From assembly GCA_964019695.1 (NCBI GenBank), contig OZ026525.1, forward strand, positions 59,800,253 to 59,864,252: a DNA stretch of 64,000 bases, written 5' to 3'. A program made the translations under genes and the position numbers. The stretch is from Loripinus fragilis. Lineage: Eukaryota; Mollusca; Bivalvia; Lucinida; Lucinidae. The notes beneath the pieces were generated by a model. It was not told where the DNA came from and did not search any database. It saw nothing but the letters and a program-made list of their open reading frames with translations. Shown one piece after another: positions 45,417 to 56,539 of the stretch (positions are counted from its first letter, which is position 1; the number at the start of each line of letters is the position of its first letter).

Positions 45417-46460
45417 CCTTGCTTGGCTATTGACCTTTTGACTCCATCTCAAGGGCTGAGTGTGTGTGTAAGGACAGTTTATATGCTTGCATGCTGCCCA
45501 ATGTCCCATTCCTTTTAATTTGATATGCAGCATGACTACTTTCAGTAAAAAAATATGTTTGGCCTTTTGACCCCACCCCAGGGGGTAGAGTGCGCGTAAG
45601 GACAGAATATGTGCTTGCATGGTGCTCTCTGCACCATTCCCTTTAATTTGATATGCAGCATGACTACTTTCAGAAAAAAATGTTTCGACCTTTTGAGCCC
45701 ATCTTGGGATTGAGGATGTGTGTAAGGATAAATTATGTGCTTGCATTATGTTCAGTGTTCCATTCCCTTTAACTTGATATACAAAATGACTACTTTCAGT
45801 AAAAATGTTTTGACCTTTTGACACCACCCAAGGGGTCGAGAATGTGTGTAAGGACATAATATGTGCTTACATGGTGATCTATGCTCCATTCCCATTAATT
45901 TGATATGCAACATGACTACTTATTGTTTTGACGTTTGACCCCATCACAGGGGAAGGACAGAATATGTGCTTGTGTGATGCTCTATGCTCCATACCCTTTA
46001 ATTTGATAAAAAAAAACATGACTACTTTCAAAAAATGTTTTGACCATTTAACCCCATCTGATAGTTGAGGGTGTGTGTAAAGACAAATTATGTGCTTGCA
46101 TGGTGCTCTATGTTAAATTCCCATTATTTCGATATGCAACATGACTATTTTCAGTAAAGAAAATGGTTTGACCTTTTTACCCCACCCCAGGGGTCGAGGG
46201 TGTGTAGGACAGAACATGTACTTACATGGTTCTCTATGCTTCATTCCTATTAATTTAATATGCAACATGACTACTTTCAGAAAAGATTTGCTTTGACCTT
46301 TTCCCACACCCCAGGTGTCGAGGGTGTTTATAAAAAGATAATATGTTTTGCATTCTTCCTTCCCTTTTAATTGATATGCAACATGACCGTGTTTGGAAAA
46401 AGATGAATTTTGACCTTTTGAACCCACCCCAGGGTAAGAGGGTGTGGATAAAACTTAATA
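45417..46460. repeat. About 125-bp satellite array, nine units
   Basis: The marker 'ttgaccttttgaccccaccc' or close variants occurs near 45435, 45561, 45688, 45809, 45929, 46036, 46167, 46294 and 46409 (spacings 107-131 bp). Each unit also holds 'gtgtgtaaggacagaatatg', 'tgcttgcatggtgctctatg' and 'ttgatatgcaacatgactac'. Open frames across it (45384-45857, 46113-46427) come from the unit, not from a gene. Confidence 0.9.
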
Positions 46461-46689
46461 ACTTTCATGCTTATCTACATTAGTGCGACCACAACAGTTA
46501 CCGGAATATGCTTCAACATTGTGGTCCCCTCACACAGCAACAGATATTTTAAGTTTGAAGCTGTGTAGAGCAGGTCAGCCCGCTGGGCTACCCATGACTA
46601 CCAGCGCACCTCAAACGTGACACAAATGTTATAGGACCTCAACTGGCGTACTCTTGAAAAGCGGCGAATAGATAGCCGTCTTACCCTTA

Positions 46690-47380
46690 TGCACAAGATC
46701 ACATACGATCTAGTAGCCATACCTGCAGCAGACTACCTAATCCCTAATAGACATTTTTCAGTTACACCTTACATTACGATTTGTCCGTCAACGGAGACTT
46801 ACTATGGACTTTATTTAAGAGGGGCGATGTCAGCAGTATCTGGAATCTATCTTTTTCGTCTGCTACTAAATATTATATTTTTGTCCTGAGATCTTTTTTT
46901 ACCTTAACAAACAGTGCATACCATGATGAAATGCCGCATGATGGCATTTCACCAGTTTACAAGTGTAAAAAAGATGTACCAAAAAATATATTTCATTATT
47001 GAAATGCAGCCGAGTATCTTTTTTAAAGTCATTTCTTGTTCCATACATGTATGCATTCACTGGTTGTAACTTGCGAGTAGGTAAATTCGATATTTCTGCG
47101 TCCAATATGATTATTTTTTGGCGTCAATATTTCACCAAGCTCAGGTTAATGGACAGTGGAAATGCATAAGTCGTTCGCAACTTGTGCAAGCCAATAAATC
47201 TGGACCACAGTAATTGAAAATCCTTCGAATGTAAAGGAGATATGGAGCGGACATGGAATTCAAGCAAAAGTGTCCATATCTTGTAATGATGATTCATGTA
47301 CCGAACTTCTAGGGAATTGGGTTTCCCCTTGACCCTTAAGAGGACTTGATTATAAGCTAGTTATTTCTAACAAGTGAACA
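46690..47380. other. Dispersed repeat piece; no gene
   Basis: 46745-46850 (tagacatttttcagttac, tatttaagaggggcgatgtc, agcagta) is related in inverted orientation to 50447-50580. The remainder to 47380 has no recognised feature. Confidence 0.4.
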
Positions 47381-47389
47381 GCGGGGACT

Positions 47390-47965
47390 TTGATTGCACG
47401 CCGGTGGGGACGGACTTCAGACTCTTTGATGGTTCTGACTTAAAGACTTATCAATTGATGAGATGGTAGGGGCCTGATGCTTTGGCTGTTTGTCAGACCC
47501 ACCTGGGTTTACCTGTTGGATTTTTTTTTGCTCCGGTATTCAGTTTTATTTACTGTTGAGTCCTTATCTTTGCTTTATCTCCTTGTTACATCTTGATTTA
47601 TATGTTTTAGGAGATGATGCATTGATAAGTAAGGGGTCTTTCATGCAAACCAAATATCCATGTGTCTTGATCCACATCTGAATTAAGGGTGATGTTGGCA
47701 CAGTTAAACAAGTTTAAGCCCTCCAGTAAAATATTTTAATGACCATTCCAAGACGGTACTTCTTTTGTGGATCTTTTATGTTTTTTCTGTCTTGTGTTTG
47801 CTATGTCTTTGTGCGCTTCTGTTTAAATGTGCTTTGTGGTCATCTGCTAGGAAAGGGCTGACCTCCTGGCTCTCGTTTGTGGTGTCTAACTGTGAGTTTG
47901 TCACTTTCTCATTGGTATCCTGGGTCAGGTGTGGTACTTAATTGTATCGATTCCTGATCTTTGCA
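47390..47965 (+). mobile_element. PLE-2 3'-tail copy (plus)
   Basis: 'ttgatggttctgacttaaag', 'ggtaggggcctgatgctttg' and 'tgtcagacccacctgg' correspond to the reverse complement of 18640-18760, and the 3' end 'ggtgtggtacttaattgtat' plus 'cgattcctgatctttg' corresponds to 18195-18260. Only non-coding tail is present; the copy is 5'-truncated near the RT stop. Confidence 0.8.
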
Positions 47966-48596
47966 CCCTTACTTACTTTTGTTAAAACCATGGCAGTTTT
48001 CTCCACCATCTGTCATGTTTTACTTGATACCACATATTTGCCTTTTTATATCAATTGCCCCACATTTCCCCACACTAAGGGGACAATGCAAAAAGTTTAA
48101 GCAGGGTTCATTTGCCTGGCTATATCCCCGCCATGTCAGAGGATAGGGGGCGTGGTTAAAACCGACTGGTACATTATACTAATTGGGAGAGAGCTCACTT
48201 GCAACAGAAAGCTGATACTTGAGATATAAGGATCAGGTGGGTTCCAAGGGCATTTTATACCGTCCACACTCTGTATCGTCCCCCTTTTATGAAGCCAGGG
48301 GTTTGGCCCTTTTGCAGAAAATGTTTTAGAGAATTTCACAGGGCTTAAATGAGCTATGAAGACAGGCAGCATAAACACAATTAACTGGATTTTTCTTCCA
48401 AAAATCAAATTTAATGGCTAAAACCCTATACCTGCATCATCAAGTTGAAGGCTCATGCACATTTTCGTACACTTAAGTATGCCCCTGAGTATGCAAAAAG
48501 CTTCCGCCAGACATTCAGACAAAAATCTAGTTTCCTATGTTTTAGAATCTAAGAAACTATGACGCACACTGGGAAATGGCTAATGTTAAGTTAAAT

Positions 48597-48806
48597 CAGT
48601 GGCAGATCCAGATGGGGTTCAGGGGGTTCGCTCACCCCCCCCCTTAGTTTTTAAATATCCAATGAAAATGAAATATTTGCTATCAGTGAGGCCAAATTAT
48701 TTCATTTTCATGGAACATTTAAGAAAAATAAGATAAAATCAGAAACGCGAACCCAACACCTTTAAACATATGAAACCCCTTTCCTAAAATCCTGGATCCG
48801 CCCCTG
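48597..48806. mobile_element. TIR element with 5-bp target duplication (copy 2)
   Basis: 210 bp. Ends cagtggcagatccag and ctggatccgcccctg are imperfect inverted repeats (12 of 15). Flanked by taaat at 48592-48596 and 48807-48811. It shares the 'ggatccgc' end logic and 5-bp duplication with 9813-10095, and contains a poly-C run and a small 'gaaatgaaatattt' inverted motif. The CAG start would suit hAT-type ends; inference. 47966-48590 and 48812-49370 show nothing certain. Confidence 0.75.
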
Positions 48807-49386
48807 TAAATACACCAAAAGTCAATATAGTCTAACTCAGTCGATTCTAGTAATTCAAGTGTCATTATACTCGTTACTATTTTTCTGCTAGTGGCAACTG
48901 TTGTCATCTATTGATCAGCCACATTTTGGAACAAGATTAGGCCTGACAAGATATTGGGCTTGATCCAAATCCAAACTGTTTGGCACTGTCATGGTATTCT
49001 CCAAGTATCTTTTTTAAAAGAGTTTATTTAAATAGAAATGAAACTGCATGCAAAATTACCAAGCATGCATATAGATAATTGTTGAGTCGATTTGGGTGAA
49101 CTTTATATGATACTGACTGTTCATGGTAGTGATCATAAAAAATCAAAATGCATCAAATATCATAAACGAATACAGGAGGGACAGAAAGACAGGCTATATC
49201 ACGTATGTGATTAAGCTGCATCCTATCATATCAAGCTACTTATCTTCAACATACTAAAGGAGTTCACCAATCTATTATAATTATTATTAATCATTATTTC
49301 CCACCTTCGAAAATGCTAAAACTGTTTAATTCAATACACGCTTAGTTGACACCCATAGAAATTCAGAAGGAGTAAAATCTGAAAAG

Positions 49387-49572
49387 AGGGAGCGCAGTGG
49401 CCCGGTGGTAGAGTGCTAGAGGGCCGTGGGTTCGAGCCTTACCAGCGTCACTGGGTTGTGGTCCTTGAGCAAGTCACATTTATCCTAGCTTAGTACTGGT
49501 TCAACCCAGGAAGAACCATCCCTAAATAACTGAAACATTGTTGATGGGACATAAAGAATCAAATCAAACAAA
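49387..49572 (+). mobile_element. SINE family B with exact target duplication
   Basis: Head gggagcgcagtggcccggtg (box A) and gtgggttcgagcctta (box B), body 'ttgagcaagtcacatttatc' and 'tagtactggttcaacccagg', tail 'gatgggacataaagaatcaa'. The 13-bp duplication aaaatctgaaaag is at 49374-49386 and 49573-49585. Confidence 0.95.
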
Positions 49573-49619
49573 AAAATCTGAAAAGACAATAAATATAGCT
49601 TTTTACCTCATGTTATAAA

Positions 49620-50130
49620 TTTGGTGAAGTGGGTTGGGGTGGCACCACAGATTTTTATGACAAGCTTGTCTAAGTGGTTTAACTGTACTTTGTGCACATA
49701 CCTATGCTTGAAACTGACAACGACCCTTCTTGTACCAGCAGAACTCAGTTCTGATCAATTAAAATTCCCTAGGAGAAGAGCTGTAATGAGGCCTTGATTT
49801 AATGTAGCAAAATGCAAGGATAGAGGTTGTGCCTTCTGGCAAACTATTTGCTACCATGTTGCTGCATATACCATATTGTGAAAAGTTGATTTTTGGCCAA
49901 CGCCCACCCCTAAGTCCACCCAAAGGGTTGGACCCAGGCCTACAAACTAAAATTTCACTTGATATGTTTAAATATTTATTGCACCTCTGTCTGCATACTA
50001 AAAAAAGGTAAAAAAATTACAATCTGACTTAGTTATTGCAAAATTATTATATGATGAAACTCCCCAAAAGTATGGGGCCAGGTCAGGAGCGAGCTCATAA
50101 CCCCTGGATTATAGATCTGCAGTCAGTCTC
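49620..50130 (-). mobile_element. SINE family A, split or partly deleted
   Basis: 49655-49745 ('acaagcttgtctaagtgg', 'actttgtgcacatacctatg', 'actgacaacgacccttcttg') and 50045-50130 ('aaagtatggggccagg', 'gatctgcagtcagtc') are the two halves of a minus-strand family A copy. They are separated by about 300 bp of unrelated sequence. Confidence 0.6.
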
Positions 50131-50446
50131 AATAGATTGAATATAATTTCGGTTTCTAGTGCAGAAGTGGAGGTTGAAACCTTTCTCTCTAACAGAGTCA
50201 AACCGTTGCATGAGTTGCAGTCTGTTCTGGAGTCATTATGTTTACTTCCATCATAAAAGTAGCTAGAGTCCATTTTAATACATGTATAATCAGCAGACAT
50301 AAAAAACATGCAACATTTTAACAACTACAATACATCAGCACTTTAAAAGAAAATATTAGTTTGCTGAGGATGACTTTATTAAAGCACTTCGTATGATTTT
50401 CTAACAAGAAATTACCCGAGTTGCAAGTTACAACTAATGAAGTTGT

Positions 50447-50580
50447 TAAACTTTTCTGAATTACACTGCTGAGATCGCCCCTCTTAAATAACGTAAGTCT
50501 AAGGTGTGCTACATCTTACAAATCCTAAGGTCCGCGGTAACTGAAAAATGTCTAATATTAGGCAGTCAAGACACAGTCAT
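50447..50580 (-). repeat. Dispersed repeat related to 46745-46850
   Basis: The reverse complement reads 'tagacatttttcagttac', 'ggatttgta', 'ttatttaagaggggcgatct' and 'cagcagt', matching the plus strand at 46745-46850. 50581-51210 holds no gene. Confidence 0.55.
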
Positions 50581-51210
50581 CTAGTAGATTATAGGCAAAG
50601 CCCTACACTCAACTATTACAAGTACACATTCTTTCCCTGCACCATTGTCCACTGGAATGCCCTTCCATTTCATATCCCTATCCTACCTACTGTGGCACAG
50701 TTCAGTCATGTTATGTGCCAAGTAGTGCACATCTCACCCTACACATCAAATGTTCTTTTACCTTTAAACTATACTAAACCTGACACAACCTCTCTCTTTC
50801 ACTTGTATACTATTTCTTAACTATTCACCTATTTTTTTCAATCAACCCCTTTTTACACTTGCATACCGACCCCGTCTGATGTCATCTACTGTGGCTTAGA
50901 CGTAAAGGAAGAAAGAAAAGAAATAATTACTCATATAATCACCAGACGTTTGAAAGATACATCACAGACACAAAAGTGTGACATACATGTACAGACGGCC
51001 TGACAGATGAACAGACAGATATACAACGCTCATATGTATCCATTTAATAATTTGTGCTGGTGGACAAAAATAGTATTCAACGCTTTCTTTATCATTTCAG
51101 TAGCTATGCAACTTTTGCATTCATGGCCAGCCTGTTGTTCTTCATACAAATCTAACGAACTAGTTTACAGATGTAATGTTGTGTTTAACATATGCACGCT
51201 GGCGTGCATG

Positions 51211-51762
51211 TATTACTTGACTTTTCGCTAACTGTAAAGGCGGTAACTTTAATATTCATATCTGGGTGTGGTTCGGCTATTTCATCTGCTATGGAAGGGA
51301 AATCAGGTTTTATTTATAATTTGGTAAAGAGTTAATAAGCTTTTTGAGCCACACAAACATGCGTGCATTTCATGAAAATCCTAACCGTATACACACTGAA
51401 CTCACATTTATTAGCCTTTAAAGCGTATAGTCGCAAAATGTATGTTTTGGGCGTCCACTAAACTATTTGAAGCCTCATAGATAAACAATGTGAACCCAGA
51501 TCAGACTGCTCCTGTAGGAGCAGTCTGATCTGGGTCCACAATGTTTGCCTCCTTGCTTATGTTAAATAGACATTTTCAGATGCAGTTATTTTGCTGGCGT
51601 TTAAGGACTAAATAATGACTGAGGTTGTGGCACAAGATGATACAGTTACTTTTGAATAAAACCACCCCTCATTTTCAGCTTTTACCTATGACTTAGGTTG
51701 ACTAGTCCTAATTTCGCATTCATGAGACGCCGCCTTTACAGTAAGCGAAAAGTCAAAGAATA
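51211..51762. mobile_element. MITE family D, copy 2 (TA-flanked)
   Basis: Ends tattacttgacttttcgct and gcgaaaagtcaaagaata, inverted; the interior is colinear with 35996-36590. Around 51496-51535 is an inverted repeat with arms cccagatcagactgctcc and ggagcagtctgatctggg closing on tgta. Lacks the 30-bp tandem duplication of copy 1. Confidence 0.9.
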
Positions 51763-53500
51763 CTGCTGATTATATGAATAGGCCGGAATATGTGTGTTTG
51801 TGCTGAATATTAACTGGGAAAGGCGGTAAAATAATAAATCGCTTTGAATGATGGTATATATTACACGTACAATACACCATCTCATCAAGGTAATCTTAAA
51901 CAACGTTTTAAGCCAAGTTTTTTGTATAATTTTAATTATAGATGGTAGTGTTAGCTCAAATCACAGCATTAACATGACGATTATAAACACAATCATGTTT
52001 GGTTCCATGTTTCAGGTGGGTTTGCTTATTGCATCTTTCAAAGTATCCACATTCCCAAATAAACCAATATTTTATACACACTTGTCAGAAACTTTCATTC
52101 ATGTGACTACATATGCCGTTGTTAAATTAAAATTATGCTTATGCAAACGGGCAAATGTCAAACTACCTTATATTTAAATTTCAGGAAAATCCATAGTGGG
52201 CACAAAAATGGCCAAACCGTTACACGTCCTTTTGTATGTATATCACATGGATAAAATACATTACATATAGTGAATAAGAAAGGCGCTGATCAGACTGCGC
52301 GAATGTGTAGACCAGTCTGCCAATTTTTGTCACGGGAAACATTCGGGGTTTTTTCTTCGTGGTCTTTTCAATATCAGTTAAAATTTGGAAAAGGAAGTTG
52401 GTTACTGAAGTGATCTATAAGATATGACAGTAAAAAATTATCTATTTTCTCCAGTCATATGAGTAAAGTATGTCAGTCTGAAATATCAACAAAAAATCCC
52501 AGTTTGATTAGATAATGTGGCTGAGTAAACTCGCCAGCCGCTATCAATTAAAGGAAAAGATAATGTGCATGTCAACTAGTGTAATGACAGCTTTAATATG
52601 AGCCAGTGCATGAGATTTCCAACAATGTGGTATGTGCGACCAGCAAAGCCTCAGACCAGCCTGCGCATCCGCGCAGTCTGATTAGAGCCTTTGCTGGTCA
52701 CTTGAGTATTCTATGATTGTTAAGCTGCTGACTGAACATCATTTGGAGTTTTTAAGTTTTAAAGGAGGCTGCAGGGGCTCGTCTGAGTCTACACTTGTCA
52801 AATTGTTGGAAATCTCATGCCACGGCTCATATAGGTTTTGGTCATTATAGTTCAAACGATCGCATTTTTAAAATTTGCCAAAATTATGCCACATAGACAA
52901 ATAATTAGAGTCGTATGTCAGAATAGCGGCCATTTCATACTATTATATTTTTCACCCTTTAAGGACTGGAAATCGCTTTACTTGTACTGTGGCAAACAAT
53001 GGATAACCAGATGAGGGCCTGCACTTTTTGCTCAGGGCAAATTGATGTTTCAGAGAAATAAATACATGTTTGCTTAAACAAGGTCTCGTGTACTAAATAA
53101 TTCCTACACCGTGGCCTAAAGTTTAAAAAATGTAACACTGGTAAAAGTCACTACATTGTGACCTCGGAAGAGAATAAATGATGACACTTAGTCATTCAAA
53201 CTTTAAAAAAGGCCAGTATTATTGTTATATCACATATCAAAAAAAAATATTGCACTTGAATTATCAAAAAAGAAATGAGAAAATATCTGTTCAGCGCCTT
53301 AAAGGAATCATTTCAAATGATCTCAAAAACAGGTACTTAACAAACATAACCGTTTCATCATTTCACATTACATAGAAGTCAATGGGAACTTTTTGACCTT
53401 CAGCGCAAGAAATGTGATATTTGCTCAAATTATTGAAAATTGCTGCAATAAGATCATTAAATTGAGATCAGTGCCTAAAACGTAACCTGGAAAATGAAGA
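51763..53500. other. No gene; one dispersed repeat
   Basis: 52630-52785 ('gtatgtgcgaccagcaaagc', 'cctgcgcatccgcgcagtct', 'gtattctatgattgtt', 'catcatttggagttttta') is related to 7470-7640. 52285-52320 has a small 'gatcagactg/cagtctg' foldback. Confidence 0.45.
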
Positions 53501-53507
53501 CCTGTTG

Positions 53508-53636
53508 GGAAAGGGCTGCCCTCTGGGCTCTCGTTTGTGATGTCTAATTGTGAAGTTGTAACTTTCCCGTTGGTATCCTGGGTAAGTTGTGGTGCTTGAT
53601 TGTATCGATTCCTGATATTTGCCCTCTTTCTTATAA
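53508..53636 (+). mobile_element. PLE-2 3'-tail remnant
   Basis: 'gggctctcgtttgtgatgtc', 'gttggtatcctgggtaagtt' and 'ttgtatcgattcctgatatt' match 47860-47960. Confidence 0.75.
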
Positions 53637-54068
53637 CACATTTATACAAAAATACCTTCCATCCATAAAGTTTTATCATTTTTGAGCGGTCTATACTTCA
53701 TAAAAAGATGTGTCTAGTAGACATTAAGATGATGATGATGAGTTGTAGTTTAACGACGCATCAACCCTTTTGGGTCATTAGCGTCATCAAGGTTAGGTAA
53801 GAGAAGTATTACTAAACAATAAAACTATAATAGATTAGCTAAAATATTAACAATTTTACACATTAAACATATGAGTATATCTAAGACAATATTATAGTAA
53901 CCATTTTACAGCGAAGATCATGTACAATATCTGACAACTACATAGGCTAATCAGATAACTATACATGTTCTTCTCCTGCAAAAAAAAGAAATGATATGCT
54001 GAAAGCAAGTTAAAAAATAAACAGTTCAAAGGAAAATAGCTACAATTTGTTAAAAAGATTAATCTCTT

Positions 54069-54911
54069 TTAAGAATAAGAAGACATTATCAATAGGTACA
54101 TCATTAAACAATTGTTTGATTGTATCAACATGAAAATATTTGTTTCGTATATGAGAAAAATCACCACATTCAAGTAGAAAATGGCGGACTGTAAAAAGTG
54201 CATCACATCCAAAACAATACGGTGGCTCCTTTCGTTTTTAAAGATATGAGTGTGTGATCCTTGTATGACCAATACGTAAACGAGCAAGGACGACTTCTTC
54301 TTGTCTGACATTTCGTACTACTGGTTGAGATTGTCCGATCACAGGTTTAATCTCAAAGAGTTTATTACCAACGCTGTTATTCCATAAAATTTGCCATTTG
54401 TTTAAAATGTACCTATTGATAAAAGATTTAAAATTTGCATAAGGTAATGAAAAGTTTGTAGGGTGTAAATTCAATGAATCTTTTGCTTTTTGATCCACAC
54501 TTTCATTGCCAGCAATGCCAATGTGGCTTGGGATCCAACAGTAAACTATTTCATTAAATTCTGATAAATCATGTTGTTTTTCAAGTATTTTTTTTTAATT
54601 TGGGGATTTTTTGAAGATGTATGATCTAAAGATTTTAATACCGATAGGGAGTCTGAAAATATAATATTTTTTTAGTAGTTTCACAGTCGGCAATACGATC
54701 TAATGCTAAATCAATAGCTTTTGCTTCTGCTGTTAAAAATTGAGGACCCATCTGGAATTCGCATAGTTTCGGAGAAGTCATCACATACTACTGCGCATCC
54801 TACTTTCATATCGTCTTTTGAACCATCTGTATAAATGTGCTTATAGTCCATATAATGTGATTTTAGCTCTTGGAAATTAGATTTCATGATAATTGGACTT
54901 GTTTCTGACTT
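54069..54911 (-). pseudogene. LINE RNase H and C-terminal motif, frame-broken
   Basis: HIYTDGSKDDMKVGCAVV (first catalytic Asp, about 54840-54785), AEAKAIDLALDRIADC (Glu, about 54740-54695), a shifted FSDSLSVLKSL (second Asp), PSHIGIAGNESVD (last Asp region, about 54530-54495), then DQKAKDSLNLHPTNFSLPYA and VLARLRIGHTRITHSYL. The last part (CFGC, FLLEC) is shifted relative to the open frame 54069-54311. Confidence 0.8.
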
Positions 54912-55373
54912 CTAACCAGAGTGTAAATCAAAGAGAAGCTTTGGTTTATTTAAGCACCAGGCTGGTACATTTGGTGTAAAAGTTTCATCTATGTTGTTAA
55001 AATTTATGTTTGCAGATTCTAGGACTGGTAAAATTCTGACACCAAGAGATTTAATAAAATTTGGTTTGCTTTCATAAAGATCTATGTATTTTGGTTGAAA
55101 GGTCACATCATGAGCTGGGTTTGTATTATTTTCAGCAATTCTAGTAGCATATTGTAAAGAAAGTTTTTCTCTACGTGTATTAAAAGATGGCTCATCTGCC
55201 TCAACATCAAGACTTGCAGTAGGTGATGTTCGAAATGCTCCTAAAGCTAATCTAAGACCTTGATGATGGATAGGGTCAAGCATAGCTAAATACGATTTTC
55301 TTGCCGATCCATAAACAATGGATCCATAGTCTAGTTTTGCGATATAATTGTAAGAGTGTTGTTCGATCTGCAC
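54912..55373 (-). pseudogene. LINE RT/connection segment
   Basis: KLDYGSIVYGSARKSYLAML, LRLALGAFRTSPTASL and EKLSLQYATRIA are typical of the region between RT and RNase H in I/Nimb-type LINEs. Ends at a stop at 54912, just before the RNase H domain. Confidence 0.85.
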
Positions 55374-55674
55374 CCCAAGTAGTATTAGATAAAACTTTCA
55401 ATATATTCAATGATTTAAGGCACTTTGCCTTCAAGTATTTAATATGCGGAATAAAACTAAGCTTTTTGTCAATTATTAACCCAAGATATTTGTATTCCTG
55501 TACAACAGGAAAAGGCGATCCATATAATGTAAGAACTGGATCATCATGTTGCTTTCGCAACTGACAGAAATGTATACACTGTGTTTTTGACTTGGAAAAC
55601 TTAAAAACATTGTTTGTGACCCAATGTTCTATCTTATTTGAGTTTTGCTGTAGATGCCTATCGATTGTTTGCAC
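55276..55674 (-). pseudogene. LINE RT C-terminal segment
   Basis: An open segment of about 130 residues covering RT after the YVDD box: WVTNNVFKFSKSKTQCIHF, VLTLYGSPFPVVQEYKYLGL and TTWGADRTTLLQLYRK. A one-base shift at about 55355 moves the frame to the next segment, 54912-55373. Confidence 0.85.
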
Positions 55675-56057
55675 ACCCTTTGAGCGAAAGCAAATACAAA
55701 AATCACCAACATAGAGAGAGCAATCTGTTAAATTATCTAGACATTAAGAAGTTATTTCTGTTGCTAGTTGGCCTTGTTTATGACAGCAAACATCACTGTC
55801 TTTGATGAGCTGCCACACTAAGATTTGGTGGCACAATACCAGATCTACACTGCTTTCTACTTCATTGTTTGTGTGAGATAAGACACACAAAACAAAAACT
55901 CTTTCAGCTAAAGTGCAACATTCCCTGGCATAATATCTACACTGCATGCTTATTTTGCACATTGAGACTCGAAGGATTTTCTAAAATTGCAATTACCTAA
56001 AATAAGGGTCGAAAGATACACAAAGGAAAGTATTGTTCACCAATTTTCATATTTGAT

Positions 56058-56095
56058 TTTAATAATTATAATAATAATAAAAATAATAGTAATAA

Positions 56096-56173
<78 letters not shown>
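56058..56173. repeat. (ATT)n microsatellite
   Basis: Degenerate aat/ata units at 56058-56100, then an uninterrupted ttatta run of about 24 units to 56173. It explains the poly-Leu open frame. 55750-56057 and 56174-56530 hold no gene. Confidence 0.95.
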
Positions 56174-56539
56174 CTTTGAACTTGGTAGTATTTTTAAAAG
56201 AGAGACAAACTACTTATAACAACTGGGGAGATAATATACAATATGCAAATTAACATATTTTAATTATAAACCTTAAAAGACTCTTAATAGGATAATCCAA
56301 GGACATAAGAAAGAAATCTATAAACGTTTTAATTAATCAATTTATTTATTCATTTATTCATTTACTAAAACTTACAATCGACACAAAATTCACCAACTTG
56401 GGAAGATGTTGTAGTGCACATGGAGTTAACTCCCAAGTGCACTATTGTCCACTAGGTAGTGAACTAAGAATGTACTTTGATATCTATTCCTAGGTTTTAC
56501 GTTGTGAACAGGGTGTAAGGTTTGAACGTAGCTCTGGTT

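Larger units (their letters stand above)
53730..55737 (-). mobile_element. 5'-truncated I/Nimb-like LINE
   Basis: A minus-strand non-LTR retrotransposon with an exact 12-bp target duplication, tagacattaaga, at 53718-53729 and 55738-55749. It starts inside the RT palm: CSLYVGDFCICFRSK, where YVDD is expected and the first catalytic Asp is Gly. It continues through the RT thumb (FKFSKSKTQCIHF, YKYLGLIID, KLDYGSIVYGSA), an RNase H domain (HIYTDGSK, TAEAKAIDLALD, and HIGIAGNESVDQKAKDSL) and a C-terminal Cys/His motif (YCFGC, VRHFLLEC in a shifted frame). The 3' end is 'gttaaactacaactcatcat' plus a short CAT repeat. The RNase H and C-terminal motif point to the I superfamily. Several frame breaks; inactive. 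Confidence 0.9.

Noticed and set aside
45384..46427. Two long minus-strand open frames that look like a repeat protein
   Set aside because: They follow the 125-bp satellite units exactly and break where unit length changes; no domain or splice context.
50109..50324. Possible upstream Cys-containing exon of the CUB/LDLa gene
   Set aside because: No consensus acceptor/donor pair in phase 1 and no CUB or signal-peptide pattern; it also overlaps a SINE remnant.
55987..56253. Poly-Leu open frame
   Set aside because: Translation of the (ATT)n microsatellite.
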